Assembly (NCBI GenBank): GCA_020912385.1
Contig: CP087213.1
Location: forward strand, 1,798,001-1,862,000
Length of the DNA stretch: 64,000 bases
Reading direction: 5' to 3'
Origin: Neofusicoccum parvum
Taxonomy: Eukaryota; Ascomycota; Dothideomycetes; Botryosphaeriales; Botryosphaeriaceae
Position numbers and translations under genes: made by a program. A model generated the notes under the pieces. The model was not told the DNA's origin and made no database searches. It saw only the letters and a list, made by a program, of their open reading frames with translations. This document shows positions 1 through 12,249 of this stretch, one piece after another. Every line of letters starts with the position of its first letter. Position 1 is the stretch's first letter.

Positions 1-1152
1 CGCCGTCCAAAACCCAAAGGGCCCAACGCCGCGGTTCTCAGAAATGACGCAAATCCGCACCGCCACAGCCCATCCGTCTTGCGATCCCGAAGGAGGGGCA
101 GAGCCGACGCTGTGGCGGCGAGGGAAATAAAAACGCGCGAGGGGGCTCGCGGCTGCAGTGCGTGATTGTCTCGATAGTAAAGTATCGGGGGTTCGTCGCT
201 TCGAGAAGCCCGAATTGATCGAAGGGTCGACGTACGTACGAACGCACGCACGCACGCATCAGGACGGCTGCGGCGTCGGGCGGCGGCCATCCTGGCGGCT
301 TAGTGGGGCGTGGCTGGTTTTGCTATAGGATGGGGGTGCGTGTGCGTGGGGATCAGGCGTGCTGCGTTGCGGCGAGCGGCCGAGCGACGGGATTGTCGGA
401 TGGGGAAGGCTCTTTGCGTGTGGCTGTGGACGTGTTGTATCACAAGGTAAAGTGGGAACAGTGACTACACAGCAAGGACGAAGTAGCCAAACAACGTAGG
501 TCCTGCAAATGCTGGGAATATGATATGCTCGGAAATGCTTGTGTTGCTGTTCTCTTGAACTTGGGTAGTAAATAAAGAAAAATAGAGCACGCTACCCAAT
601 GCCCCAAACCATCTGCCATACTCTTCCATCCCACGCAGGACGACGTGATTGAAGACCCGTGGACGTTCAAAGCGGGGAAATATAGAAGCCTTCACGTGGA
701 ACCAACGGCAAGCCATCCCTCCCTCTTCCCTCTTCCCAATCGGCCAATCAAACAAGCCATCAACCAATAGCAGCGTCAGCCCTTGGGACAGAGAGCACAC
801 TGGCAGTTAAATTGGTTCAGGAAGTTCTTCCTCCCACCCCTATGTCAGCTTATAAGTCAATCCTCAATTAGACCAGCGAGTGTGGCTCATTTCCGGGGTC
901 GAGTTGGAGTTGAAGCGAGGGTCAATCTGGAAGTAGGTGGTGAAACTTTTGTGGGCTGATTGTTGGGATTTTGCGGCGTTTAAAAATCCAGCCCTGAGCA
1001 GATTTGCAGAAGCAGTAGAGGGGCAGAAATAGATGCGCACTGCCGGCCGGTAAGTCATCTCCACGAGGCTATCGACTCGACGTCGTTGACCTGGGTAGCT
1101 GTCGTGGCAAACCCTCCACCCTCTCTCAACGCGGCGCCGAGGTGTGGCACAA
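1..1152. other. Left-edge intergenic region, no supported gene
   Basis: I find no reading frame here with recognisable protein features. The stretch runs from the window edge to the stop codon of the DIM-2 gene and must hold that gene's 3' UTR. Short open frames on the minus strand (for example around 465-800) look like chance. A CGTA/ACGC-type simple repeat lies at 231-259. A gene could lie mostly beyond the left edge, but nothing visible supports one. Confidence 0.5.
231..259. repeat. ACGC/CGTA microsatellite
   Basis: A tetranucleotide-type simple repeat, with CGTA units running into ACGC units. It lies in non-coding sequence near the window edge. No function is implied. Confidence 0.7.
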
Positions 1153-4100
1153 TCAATTGTCCTTCGTTAAGTCAATGACTACTGCTTTTAACCTCCTCGG
1201 CCTCACACTCTGGCATGTCGTCTTGGTCGAGCTCGTGGCGGCACCGTGCTTGCTGGTAGCTGGAGTTGGTGTAGGAGTAATGAACGCCAGCACGTCCGGG
1301 GAATCTTCAGGAGAAACCCTTCTCTTAATAGCAGGCTCCATATCGCTCTCCGTTGCGGGCGTAACAGGCTGGCGAGGGACGGCCGCGTCGGGTGCGGGAT
1401 CCAGAGGATTGGCAAGCCAGGCCTGCTGCAGAGCAATTCCCAAAGCCAAGGCAACAGAGCGAGAGACACTGTTTCCAACTATCTTCCACTGCTCAGAGGT
1501 AGACCCAGTGATCACATCGTTCTCATCAAATCCCTGCGCCCGCCGAGCTTCACGAATGCTCAGAACACGATGCTGCTGCCAATGCAGCACTCTACCGTTG
1601 ATGCCACATGAACCTGCGTAGGCAGTGGTGATCGTCGATGTAAGCCCACTCCTGGGTATCCTTGACCATGCTTTGCTGTAGGGCATTGTTCGAACCGCGC
1701 TGCCAGCTAGAAACTTTTGCGCAAGCGAGTCTGGTATAATGCCAGCTCGGATGGCTTTGATCGCTGTTTGGCCGGGAGGATAGATGGGAATATGGCGGAT
1801 AAGCTGGCGTGTCCACGCCGCCTCAGTGGCAACGAGTCTATGATCGGGATATGGGATGCATGTCTGGACATGGGAATCGCCAATATCCGGCAGATCTCCC
1901 ATGGCGTCTCCTACTGAGACGTACTGAAACGGTGTAGGTCCAAACCATCTTTCGCCGAACTTGAGGTCGTTGGCGCGATTTTTTCCGAGAGATGAAGGCG
2001 ACATTCCCGGTGGGTGAGAGTGGGTGTGAATTGGACATGGGATCTCCACCAGTCCTGGTGCGGCAATGAAGATAAATAGCCTTGATCGCCTCTGCGAATC
2101 GCCGAATGACCATGCATCCAAATGATGCTGACTTACTTGGTAACCCATTCCAACAAGCGTGCAAAGCAATTGAGGGAAAATACCCAACTGCTCTTTCCCT
2201 CGATGAGCCATGGCAACTACATTTTCGAAAAGAGCGTATTTCGGCCGGTAGACATCAACAAAAGCGGCTACGGAAGCCACCATGGAGATGTTCCGAAGCG
2301 AAGACTCAGAGGCCTTGTCTCTCTGAAGACCGGAAAACCCTTGGCAAGGACTGCCGGCTGCGATGAAATCAATACCACCAATCTTCGCAAAGCATTCCAT
2401 TTTGCTGCCGTTCATGACTTCTTTCAGGTAGTCATTGACAGACCCCCAATACACCCAACAGGGCTTCTGCCCGCTGTGGTTTGCCTTGTAAGTACTGACT
2501 GCATTTTTGGCCCAGTCAATGGCGTATACAAACTCCACAGCCATTCCTTCGGCGAGCCCACGACCGAAGTTGCCACCTCCGCAGAAGGTGTCCAGACCGA
2601 CCATTTTCGGGCGTGGAGATGGTGTAACCGGATCCAGCCCTTCATTCAGACCGGTTGGATACGGCAGGTCAAGTTTCTCAAATTCCCCTTCCTGGTTCCG
2701 ACGCGTGGTGATATACCAGCAATTCCCAGACCCGTTGCGGTTATACGGAGGTGGAATGTTGCCTGTGTTGATATCTTTTTCCTGGAAGAAACGGATATGG
2801 CACTTTTCTCCGACAATCTCTGGTGAAATCTCCAAGAATTCTTCTGTCCAGACTAGCTCGTTCTGCCGGGACTGGGAATCTCTTCTGCGCCGAATCAGCC
2901 GCCGGACATTTACCTTCTGAGTCTCATAAGGGAAATTCGTGACAACGACGGGCTCTAAGGTGTCAGATATTTTATCTGAGGAGTCATAGTCGTCTAGAGG
3001 TCTTTTCGAAGGTTTGCCGTCCGTGGTGAAGGGGACTAGAACAGGATCGCCAATGCAGATCCTCGTCACGAGCTCGTCGAAGATGGAGAGCTGTTTGTTG
3101 CAGGCACAGAGAAAATCAGAGTCCTTCAAAGTGACAAAGCAATGATTCTTCGTGTCGTACTTCTGCCTCATGAAGAAGTGGAATTGTTCGCTGGCCAGCT
3201 CCTCGGGCATGGTTCTGGGCTTCAGCCATTTGACATCGATTTTGCCAATGATGTCATGGATTCTTAAACGCCCTTCGTCGCAATTGCAGTGTCCTGAGAA
3301 GAAGAGTTCGTTTGCGAATGGGTATGCACCCCCGGCCAAGGTTGTGGCCGACGGCGCATAAAGCCATATTACATCGAAAAGTTCTCCATGGCGGTCTTTG
3401 TGGATTTCCTGGATGTACGCATACCATAAGTTGGATCCATCCTTCCATATGGTCTCTGCATCTGGGCGCACCACCACAAAGTTACCTTTTTGGATCTTGC
3501 CCTTCTCTAGAACCGCGTCGTCCATCGCAAGACACTGAGCATTCTGAGCCTTGACGAACCCCATCAGCGTTTTTCTCTGTTTCCAGGCATTCACCATTCG
3601 CCGATTATTTGGCTTGTAGACTTCGAAGAACTCTGTGAGTTGTGAGATATGCTTAAAGTTCTTAAACACAAAGGGAGTGATGACGGTCCTCGAGCCTCCA
3701 GTCATTTTGAGTCCTTTCTCGTCGGAAATGTAATTGATCTCTGCCCAGATAGGATCATTGTGAGGATGTTTGATGACTGACCAGCTCTCCTTCCATAAGA
3801 AGCCTGCATAGGCATTGAAGGCTTGTCGGAAGTCGTGTCGCCCAAAGTGTGAAAACCATTCTTGACAAATCTCGTTCTGGGAATGCTGTTGATGGAACCA
3901 TTCGTGGAATTTGGACTTGAAGTGGTGGAGAGAGACGTTTTCATGTTCAGCCATGTAGTCGACCGCGTGTTTTGCGAAATCTGCAACCCACAAAAAAGGT
4001 TTGTGGTATGGCAGGTATTCGGATGAAGGCTCTTTAAGAGGATACCAAACATGCTTGGCAAATGCAAGTGGTGATTGAATGCTGATATGATCTCGAACGG

Positions 4101-4880
4101 AATGGATACTAGGGTCCCCGTATCCTTCAATCGCCATGGTCTGAAAGCGTACACCTTGGACGTAATGCTGGACGTTATTCACGGATATGGTGCCGTCAAA
4201 TAGGAGCTCATCGCATCCGGTTCCTTTTTTCAGATGGTGGAGAGGCTCCATCTCGAATTGGCGAGATGTCTTGATTTTACTTCCTTCAGGGCCTGCTGGT
4301 CGGTAGATTCGGAAATCGTACAACGAGAGCATGATGCAGCCATCATCCATAGCCATCGACGAAGCTGCATCCTTCTGGCTGTGATATTCTTGCTGGTAAT
4401 TTAGGGTAAGATGGAGCGGTCACACGTTGAAATGCACGGACTTACCAGAACATTTTCCAAAGCAATTCGTTCGGGCGTCGAGGGAATAAGTGTATCACAT
4501 CCCTCGTACAATGACTTGGGATAGTTTGAAAGCGACGGGCGGATCTCGACTTGCGCACCACCCCGGTGGACAGAGGCTGGCTCTGAAATGTTGGTAGAAG
4601 AACCCTCGATGCCGCGAGGACCAGCTTCCAGATATCCATCTTCATTGTTGGTGAGATCGATCAGCTGGGCGGGGTCTACTGCGGGTTCGACTATAGATCC
4701 ATTGCGAGGGCTTTCAAGCCTGGGGCGTTTCCGCGGCGGCGGACTTGCAAGATCGTCCTCACTCAGTGACACGTCCGCAAATCCGTTCAGCAGTTCATCT
4801 GGAGAATTCGCTGCGTGAGTACTCCTTCCAGTGACCGATGAAACAAAAGAAAAGACAGCGCCGAATGCTCGCCAAGGCAT
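1153..4880 (-). CDS. dim-2: DIM-2-like DNA (cytosine-5) methyltransferase
   Basis: Transfers methyl from S-adenosylmethionine to C5 of cytosine in DNA. In Neurospora, DIM-2 is the nuclear enzyme for all known cytosine methylation and is directed to RIP-mutated repeats through HP1. Two exons: 4880-4446 and 4392-1153, with a 53-nt GTAAGT..CAG intron, giving 1224 aa. An in-frame TAA directly precedes the ATG. The N-terminus (about 1-145) is Ser/Pro/acidic with a PPRKRPR basic patch. A BAH-like segment lies near residue 450. The catalytic domain shows motif I (DTFCGGGNFG, about 745), motif IV with the catalytic Cys (GSPCQGFSG, about 827), ENV (motif VI), QRRSRLF (motif VIII) and a terminal GNSVSRSVA (motif X). 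All key residues are present, so the enzyme looks active. It is somewhat shorter than Neurospora DIM-2 (1454 aa), mainly at the N-terminus. The fungal paralogue RID is less likely given the long N-terminal half. It shares a divergent promoter with PRP6. Confidence 0.93.
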
Positions 4881-5673
4881 TTAAGAAAACGGGGTCTTCC
4901 ACTCGCGGAAGCTCTGGCTCTTGCAAAAAGCAATGTGGGCGCTCATCGGACGCGCAGTGGGAGTGAAGGCGAGGCGCGAAAACAAACGCGGGTGTGGGTA
5001 CGACCTACCTTCGTCGATCAAGACTGGCATCCTGCGCCGACCCCTGCGAGACCGGCAGAGAGCCGGGGCTGATGAATGCGTGCAATAATGCGATATGACA
5101 AGGCGACCAGACGACGAGAGGTGTAGTGAGGCTCAATGGGCTGGGTGCGTTGAGGCGGAGAAGGCACGTCCAAGGGTCCGACGCGTGGAGACGCGCCGGT
5201 CATAAGCCGGGGTGCTGCTGTTGCTGTTGCCGAGCGGCACGTTGCGCGGTGAAGCATATTTGGCAGCTACTCTCTTTGTGGCCGCCCGGCGCATGCAGCC
5301 CGGGGAATTCGACGAGAAAGGCCAGGGAGTGAGGGAGGAATTGTCTCCCAAGACGGCGCTGGTGACCTTGCATCGGAGCCAGATTGCACCGGAGCCGGGT
5401 GGCAGCCAAGCGGTCGCGGCAATGCCACAATGAAGGCTGTATAGCTGCATGGAAGCAAGAGGGAGCTGGAGAGTCCGTGGCGACGCTCTCCCACGCCTGC
5501 AGCGTGGATGCGTGGCGGATGTGGTGCTGCCATGGAGGGCTGTGACGCGGGATGGAGCTCTCGGGACGCATGGGGACTAGCGCGTCCGCTGCTGGGCTGA
5601 ATTATTTCGAGCACCGCGGTGCCTGGAGCTCCATCCGCCACTCCACACCCGCCATACCCACGATCCGCCTGCC
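4881..5673. promoter_or_regulatory. Divergent promoter region dim-2 / prp6
   Basis: A 793-bp region between the start codons of two divergently transcribed genes. It must hold both 5' UTRs and core promoters. A GTAGGT-type donor sequence on the minus strand near 5010 could belong to a 5'-UTR intron of dim-2, but no partner acceptor is convincing. A short CTG/TTG-rich run lies near 5215. No clear TATA box or known operator is visible. Confidence 0.5.
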
Positions 5674-8546
5674 ATGTCTGGTCGCAGAGACTTCCTGAAC
5701 CAGCCGGCGCCCGAGAACTACGTCGCCGGTCTCGGCCGTGGTGCCACGGGCTTCACCACCCGCTCCGACTTGGGTCCTGCCCGCGAAGGCCCTTCGGAGG
5801 AGCAGATCAAGGAAGCGCTTGCGAAGCGCGCAGCAGCCCTCGGCCAGGCCCCTCCCACCGCATATGGCGCCACCGGCAAGGACGACGACGACGATGACGA
5901 CCGCTTCCAGGACCCCGACAACGAGCAAGGCCTGTTCGCCAACGGCACCTACGACCGCGACGACGATGAGGCCGACCGCATATACCAAGAGGTTGATGAG
6001 CGCATGGACCGGAGGCGAAAAGCACGCAGGTTAGTGAAACCCTCGTCTATCTGTCCCGGCTTGCGCAGGAGGCACGTGGTTTATCATCTTTGCATGGACA
6101 GGCTACCGACACCTTGAATCCGTCTAGGGAGGCTCGCGAGAAGGCTGAGCGCGAAGAATACGAGCGAAACAACCCCAAGATCCAGCAACAGTTTGCCGAC
6201 CTCAAGCGCGCCCTCGGCAGCGTCTCCGAGGAAGACTGGGCCAACTTGCCCGAGGTGGGAGACCTGACTGGCAAGAACAGAAGGCAGAAGCAGAACCTCC
6301 GGCAACGTTTCTACGCAGTGCCCGACAGCGTCATTGCATCAGCCAGAGATTCTACCCAGCTCGACACAAGCATAGCAGCGGGTGAGGGAGAGAACGCGGA
6401 TGGCACCATGACAAACTTCGCAGACATTGGAGCTGCCCGTGAAAAGGTGCTCCAGGTCCGCCTGGACCAGGCTACACAGAATTCCGGCACCGAGACCACC
6501 GCAGGCACCGCAACCAGCATCGATCCGAAGGGATACCTAACTAGTCTGTCAAAATCGGAATTAAGCGCAGGGGAGGTTCAGGTGGGAGATATCAAACGTG
6601 TGCGGGAGCTTTTGGAGTCGGTCATCAAGACAAACCCCAAGCATGGTCCTGGTTGGATCGCTGCGGCACGTCTGGAGGAAGTGGCAGGACGCATCGTCGC
6701 CGCAAGGAACGTAATCGCAAGAGGATGCGAGCACTGCCCAAAGTCCATCGACTGCTGGCTAGAAAACATCCGGCTGAACGATAATCACAACGCGAAAATC
6801 ATTGCCGCCAACGCCATCAAGCACAACAACTCGTCCGCCCGATTATGGCAAGCTGCAGCAGATCTGGAAACCGACCTGCGGGCGAAGAAACGAGTTCTTC
6901 GCCACGCTCTAGACGCCGTTCCGCAGAGTGTGGACCTCTGGAAGTCCGCTATTGCGTTGGAAGAAGACCCCGCTGATGCTCGGTTGATGCTGGCAAAGGC
7001 AACAGAAATAATTCCTCTTTCTGTGGAGCTGTGGTTGGCCCTTGCCCGTTTGGAGACGCCGGAGAACGCGCAGGTCGTGCTTAACAAGGCTCGAAAAGCA
7101 GTCCCGACCAGTCACGAAATTTGGCGTGCCGCCGCAGCCCTGCAGGAACAAATGGGCAAGACGGACATGGTGTTTAAGGTCATGGAGCGTGGTATCAAGT
7201 CTCTTGCCAAAGAATCTGCAATGCTCAAGCGCGAGGAATGGATTGCAGAGGCGGAGAAGTGCGAGGATGACGGTATGGTCATCTCTTGTCAGGCCATCAT
7301 CAAGGAGACCCTCAGCTGGTCTTTGGATGAGGATGATGATCGAAAAGAGATTTTCATGGAGGATGCTCGTGGTAGCATTGCCAGGGGCAAGTACGAGACG
7401 GCGAGGGCCATCTACGCTTACGCGCTCCGTATTTTCCCCACTTCCAAGACACTTTGGACTGCCGCAGTAGCGCTCGAGCGCAACCATGGAACAAAGGATG
7501 CGCTTTGGAACCTGCTCGAGAAAGCCGTTGAAGCATGCCCGAGCGCACAAGAGTTATGGCTACTGTTTGCCAGGGAACGTGAGCAGGCCGGCGAGTTGGA
7601 CGAAGCCAGAGATGTCATCCACCGTGCTTTCAGGCAGAATCCCAACAATGAGGACATCTGGCTTGCAGCCGTCAAGATGGAAGCCGACCATGGTAACCAT
7701 GACAAGGCCCGCGAGCTTCTCATGGTCGCTCGTCGCGAAGCCGGCACCAATCGCGTCTGGTACCGCTCAGTCGCGTACGAACGGCAACTCGGCAATCTGG
7801 AGGCGGCTCTCGATCTCGTCACGCAAGGTCTACAGCTTTTTCCCAAGGAACCCAAACTCTACATGCAAAAAGGTCAAATCTACGAATCACTCAACAAGAC
7901 CCCACAGGCCCGCGAGGCCTACACAACAGGCACACGCCAATGCCCACAGTCCGTTCCGCTCTACCTCCTCTTATCCCGCCTCGAAGAAAGAGCGGGTGTC
8001 ATTGTCAAGGCCCGTTCCGTACTCGACCGCGCCCGCCTCGCTGTCAAGAAAAATGCCGAACTTTGGACCGAATCCGTCCGCCTCGAGCGCCGCGCCGGCA
8101 ATCTCCCCGCTGCCCAGAACATCATGGCCCAGGCCCTCCAAGAAGTTCCCAACAGCGGTCTTCTTTGGGCCGAGAAGATCTGGCACCTGGAAGCGCGCAC
8201 CCAGCGCAAGCCTCGCTCGCTCGAGGCCATCAAGAAGGTCGACAACGACCCCATCCTGTTCGTGGCGGTGGCGCGCATCTTCTGGGGCGAACGCAGGCTG
8301 GAGAAGGCGGCCAGCTGGTTCGAGAAGGCGATCCTGCTCGACGCGGACCTAGGCGACACGTGGGCGTGGTACTACAAGTTCGTGTGCCAGCACGGGACGG
8401 ACGAGAAGAGGGAGGAGGTCATCAGCAAGTGCGTGCTGAGCGAGCCCAAGCACGGAGAGGTGTGGCAGAGCATTGCGAAGGATCCGAAGAACTGGGGCAA
8501 GGGCGCGGAGGAGATTCTGAAGCTCGTCGCGGCGAAGATTGAGTAG
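5674..8546 (+). CDS. prp6: Pre-mRNA splicing factor PRP6/Prp1 (U5/tri-snRNP HAT protein)
   Basis: A tri-snRNP protein that bridges U5 and U4/U6 snRNPs in spliceosome assembly; it acts in the nucleus. Exons 5674-6029 and 6128-8546, with a 98-nt GTTAGT..TAG intron, give 924 aa, close to human PRPF6 (941) and S. pombe Prp1 (906). The N-terminus opens with the conserved PRP1 block (FLNQPAPENYVAGLGRGATG), then an Asp run (about 70-76) and an EERRRKAR-like charged segment spanning the intron. From about residue 280 to the end there are many half-a-TPR (HAT) repeats, seen as recurring W..AA..LE patterns (for example LWLALARLE, IWLAAVKME). The ATG at 5674 fits because the conserved block starts immediately. 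The downstream open frame alone, from 6090, would lack the N-terminal domain and starts inside the intron. Confidence 0.95.
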
Positions 8547-9119
8547 GGTGGCTAGCTGCAGATGGCCGAGGTGGGGTTTATGGGAGTGAATCATACGGAA
8601 GGCATTATGGGGGCGTCAGGTGGAGGGTTTTCTTTTGCTGATGTTACAACTGTTCTACCTTTTGAAAGCGGTGTAGACCAGGCCTCAATGGCGACTTATA
8701 TGCTTGATGGACAACATGAAGAATCGCTCTTCCAAGGGCAAGATAATCAACGAGACTAAACTATGTCATTACAGCCATAAGTGAAGGTGAGGGAAGGCTG
8801 GCAATCAAGAAAGGTGACACTGAGGGAATATGAATGATTGTGGCGTAGACTGAACTAATATGATGGTTACATAGGTATATAATGTAGTTTTGACAAGCCT
8901 TCCTATATGGAAGGTGGTTCGAGTGACTGTGTACGGCATACAGATATCGACGGCACTGGCCCCTGTGGAGCAAAAAGTTCGTCGGTGTTCCCACCCTCCT
9001 TTTTGCCAATCTTCAGGATCCAAGTTTGAGGCACGCAAGTATCCTACTTAGAAACAGAATAATTTTCCTCACTCTACCTACTACCACCTCCCTCTCACAC
9101 TCACCCTCCGTTCTCCCTT
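8547..9119. other. Convergent intergenic region
   Basis: 573 bp between the stop codons of prp6 (+) and the pseudouridine fusion gene (-). It holds both 3' UTRs. The middle (8760-8900) is A+T-rich. No gene or clear repeat is seen. Confidence 0.6.
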
Positions 9120-11779
9120 TCACTCCAGCAAACCCCTCACCCTCACCACCTCCTCACTAACCGCCCTCTCACTCATCAAGCTCAACCCCGCCGCCCTCTG
9201 CGCCACCGGCACCACATCCTCCACGCGCCTCCCCCTCGCCAACCCGCTCACCAACACCCCGGTAAACGTATCGCCCACGCCATTCACGCTCACCACCTTC
9301 CCATCCTCGACGACCTCCTCGGGCGCAAACAGGCGCATGTACACGCCGCCCACGCCGGCCTCGTCGCCCGGCACCCCGCGGCTCAGCACGTACGGGGCGG
9401 CGTCGGGGGAGGCGAGGCGGGCGTCGCCGGCGGGCAGCAGCATGGTCAGCAGCACGCCCTGCGGGCCGAGGGTGGTCAGGATGGTGGGGATGAAGGGCAG
9501 CAGCTGGAGCGCCTGCTGCGGGACGCCGTCGCGGACGAGGGCGGCCGACGTGGCGCGCACGAGCAGCGGCGTCGCGCCGCCCTGGGGCAGGTTGAGCGCG
9601 TTGGTGACGGCCCAGTGCGCCGGCGTCGCGAAGAGCTCGGCGGAGCGCGCTGTCTGCCACATGGTGGCTAGCTCGATGGCGTTGGGGGTGGCGAGGTCGA
9701 CGAGGGGCGTGGGGTAGGTGATGGTGGATGGGGGAGGGATGGTGGGGGCAAGGGGTGGGTGGAAGGGGGAGAAGAGCCGCGCGGATTTGACGGCGCTGAC
9801 GGGCTCGAAGGCGGTGTGGGCGCCGGCGGAGCGGCCGGCCGAGAGCCAGGCGTGCAGGGTGGCGGGGGACCAGTTGGCGTCGGCGACGAGCCAGTGGGGG
9901 CGGAGGGTGGTGAGGGGGCAGTTGAAGGCGGTCTGGACGTCCGGATTGGGGGTGGTGGATTGGATGATGTCCATGTCGGCCAGACCGAGGGTGAGATTCT
10001 TGTGCGCGTCGTTGACGGCGACGTACTGTCCAGTGCGGGCGCCGTCGGTGCGGGTGATGATGCTGGAGGTGGGGAGCCCAGAGCGCTCCAGGAGGTCGAC
10101 GGCTACGCGACCCATCACGTCGTCACCGACGGCGCTGCAGAGGCGGACCGAACTGCCGGCCAGGCGTGCGGCGAGGGCGATGTTGTGTGCGACACCGCCG
10201 AGGGTCTGCTGGATGGAGGCCTGGTTGGATGTGTGGAGTTGCGGGGATATCGAGGAGCCGGGGACCGAGGCAGCTGGCGGTATGTAGTTACATGCAAAGT
10301 CAATGGCTACGGCTCCGGTCACGACGACGTCTGCTTTCTCTGGGTCAGTTGGTGCAGCAGCCTGTTGTGGCTCTGCGGCAGGGGTGCTCTTCTGGGCAAC
10401 TGTGGAGGATGATGACCCTTGCGTGAACGATGCGGGTATATTGCTAGTAAGCTCACGCCATCAGTCCTATGTACAATATGTCAGCCGGCAAGTAGGTGAT
10501 CCTCTCACTAGTTCTTCGCCGGGGTCTCTCCCTTCATCTCTTCCTCCAGTGCAAGCAGCTCTTTGGCAATGTTCGTTGCCCGCTCCACATTGGAGGAGAT
10601 GAGCGTTCTGTTGGCAGTCACTGTCTTGCCCTTAGTGAGCTCCTTGATCTTGGACAAGATGAAAGGAGTGTTACGAGCGCCAGTGATGCCGAGTACTTCA
10701 GCTTCGGCAACGGCCTCGTCGATGATGGCGTCGATCTCCTCCTTCGGGACTGATGCGGAAGAGGGGATGGGGTTGGCGAAGCTAATACCAGATGACAGGG
10801 GGAAGGCGTGGTGAGCATCTGGAACTAGTTAGCACAACATACGCAGTTGCGAGCTTCTGGCGGGGCAGTACGGAAGAACTCACAAATCATAGCGGCTGCC
10901 TCCTTCTCGTTCTGGACAACTGACGGGCTCTTGACGCCACTCTCTCTTGACCAGAATGCAGGGAAATCTATAGGACCGGTCCGACCATCGGCGAAAGTGG
11001 CGACGGCGACGCCCTGGGTCTCGAGATACTCAAGGGTCCTCGGGATATCCAAAAAGCTCTTGCAGCCACTGCTGACAACAGCAACCGGGGTCCTACCAAG
11101 CTCGGTCAGATCGGCAGAGATATCCATTGTGTTCTCGCCGCCACGGTGAACACCTCCAAGGCCACCGGTACCGAAGACCTTGATCCCTGCAAGGTGAGCC
11201 AGGATCATGGTGCCAGCCACTGTCGTACCACCGATGAACTTGCCCTGGTCTGCGCCCAAGAATCTCTGGACACTTTATCAGAATCAATCACTCTCAAATA
11301 AGATGAGAGGTTAGGCAGCATGAGCACAGTACCTTGCCACAGGCGTAGGCCAGGTCGCGACGGGACACCTTCAGGGTGTCCTCCTTGCCGGCCGACGCAG
11401 CTATCCGGATGAGTTCCTCGGGGTCCAATCCGACGCGGGCCACGCCGTCCAGGATGCCAATGGTTGCAGGAACACCGCCCATAGTGCGAACGACGCTCTC
11501 AAGATGAGAAGCGAGGGCCACATTGTCCGGATAAGGAAAGCCTGAAGACATCAACACAGGCAAGGTCTGCTACCGAGGTGTAGTCATCGACTTACCGTGG
11601 GTGTAGATGGTGGTCTCCAACGCGACGACAGGCTTCTTCTTGGCGCCATGGAGCGCCTCTTTGACCTCGTCGGAAATATGAAGAACGGAGTTGACAGGCG
11701 TCTTGGTGGGCTTGACGTACAAGCTGATGGCCCTGCGGCCAGGCATGTGGCTCCTGAGAGCAGAGCGGGCAGACGCCAT
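9120..11779 (-). CDS. Bifunctional pseudouridine-5'-phosphate glycosidase / pseudouridine kinase (IndA-PfkB fusion)
   Basis: Breaks down pseudouridine: the PfkB half phosphorylates it, and the PsuG half splits pseudouridine 5'-phosphate to uracil and ribose 5-phosphate. In E. coli these are separate enzymes, PsuK and PsuG. Five exons: 11779-11596, 11541-11333, 11265-10884, 10818-10509 and 10443-9120, giving 802 aa. An in-frame ATG at 11788 or 11833 would add 3 or 18 residues. The first 30 residues are Arg/Ser/Ala-rich without acidic residues, like a mitochondrial presequence. The glycosidase half (about 30-350) shows VALETTIYTHG, GGTTVAGTM, VFGTGGLGGVHRG and FANPIP. A Ser/Gln/Ala linker (about 360-398) joins the kinase, which has GGVAHNIA and the PfkB end signature NGVGDTF with the catalytic Asp at about 752. 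The join lies at intron 4, where unspliced RNA reads TAG TGA. It shares a 470-bp promoter with OST1. Confidence 0.92.
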
Positions 11780-12249
11780 GGCCAACATGTCTGCAGTGGA
11801 ACCCGACCTCCGGGCTCTTTCTACTGGGAGCAAAGGTAAATGGGCTCAATTGCAGAAAATCAAAAGCCTCGAGGTGGGAGAAATCGTCAGAAGCGCGCAG
11901 CTTCTCCGGGTATGTACAGGAAAGAGACGGCGCTACACTCCGGCCAGGGGCTTCTTATAGCAGGAGCAGGACGAGTGCCAGGCGGTGCCAGGAGCAGCAG
12001 CGAGCCGGAGCCAGAGGTGGGCGGTGACTGGAATAGGCAAGCGGAGAGAGAAGTGGGATGGATTGTCGTGCGTAGGGCGGCTGCTTGGCGCTGCAGGGAT
12101 CGCGCGGCCCAAGCTCAGCGCCGGTAGCGAACACGTCTCCGGGACGCATCATCGCCTCCACGGCCTGCGAGCTCCGCACCGCCCAGCTCCCATCCAACTC
12201 CCTCCTGCCGCCCTCGGTCAATGCTGGACACCCTGCCAGTGCGGTGAAC
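11780..12249. promoter_or_regulatory. Divergent promoter region, pseudouridine fusion gene / ost1
   Basis: 470 bp between the start codons of two divergently transcribed genes. It holds both 5' UTRs. The exact left edge depends on which of three in-frame ATGs starts the pseudouridine gene. No named regulatory motif was recognised. Confidence 0.5.
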
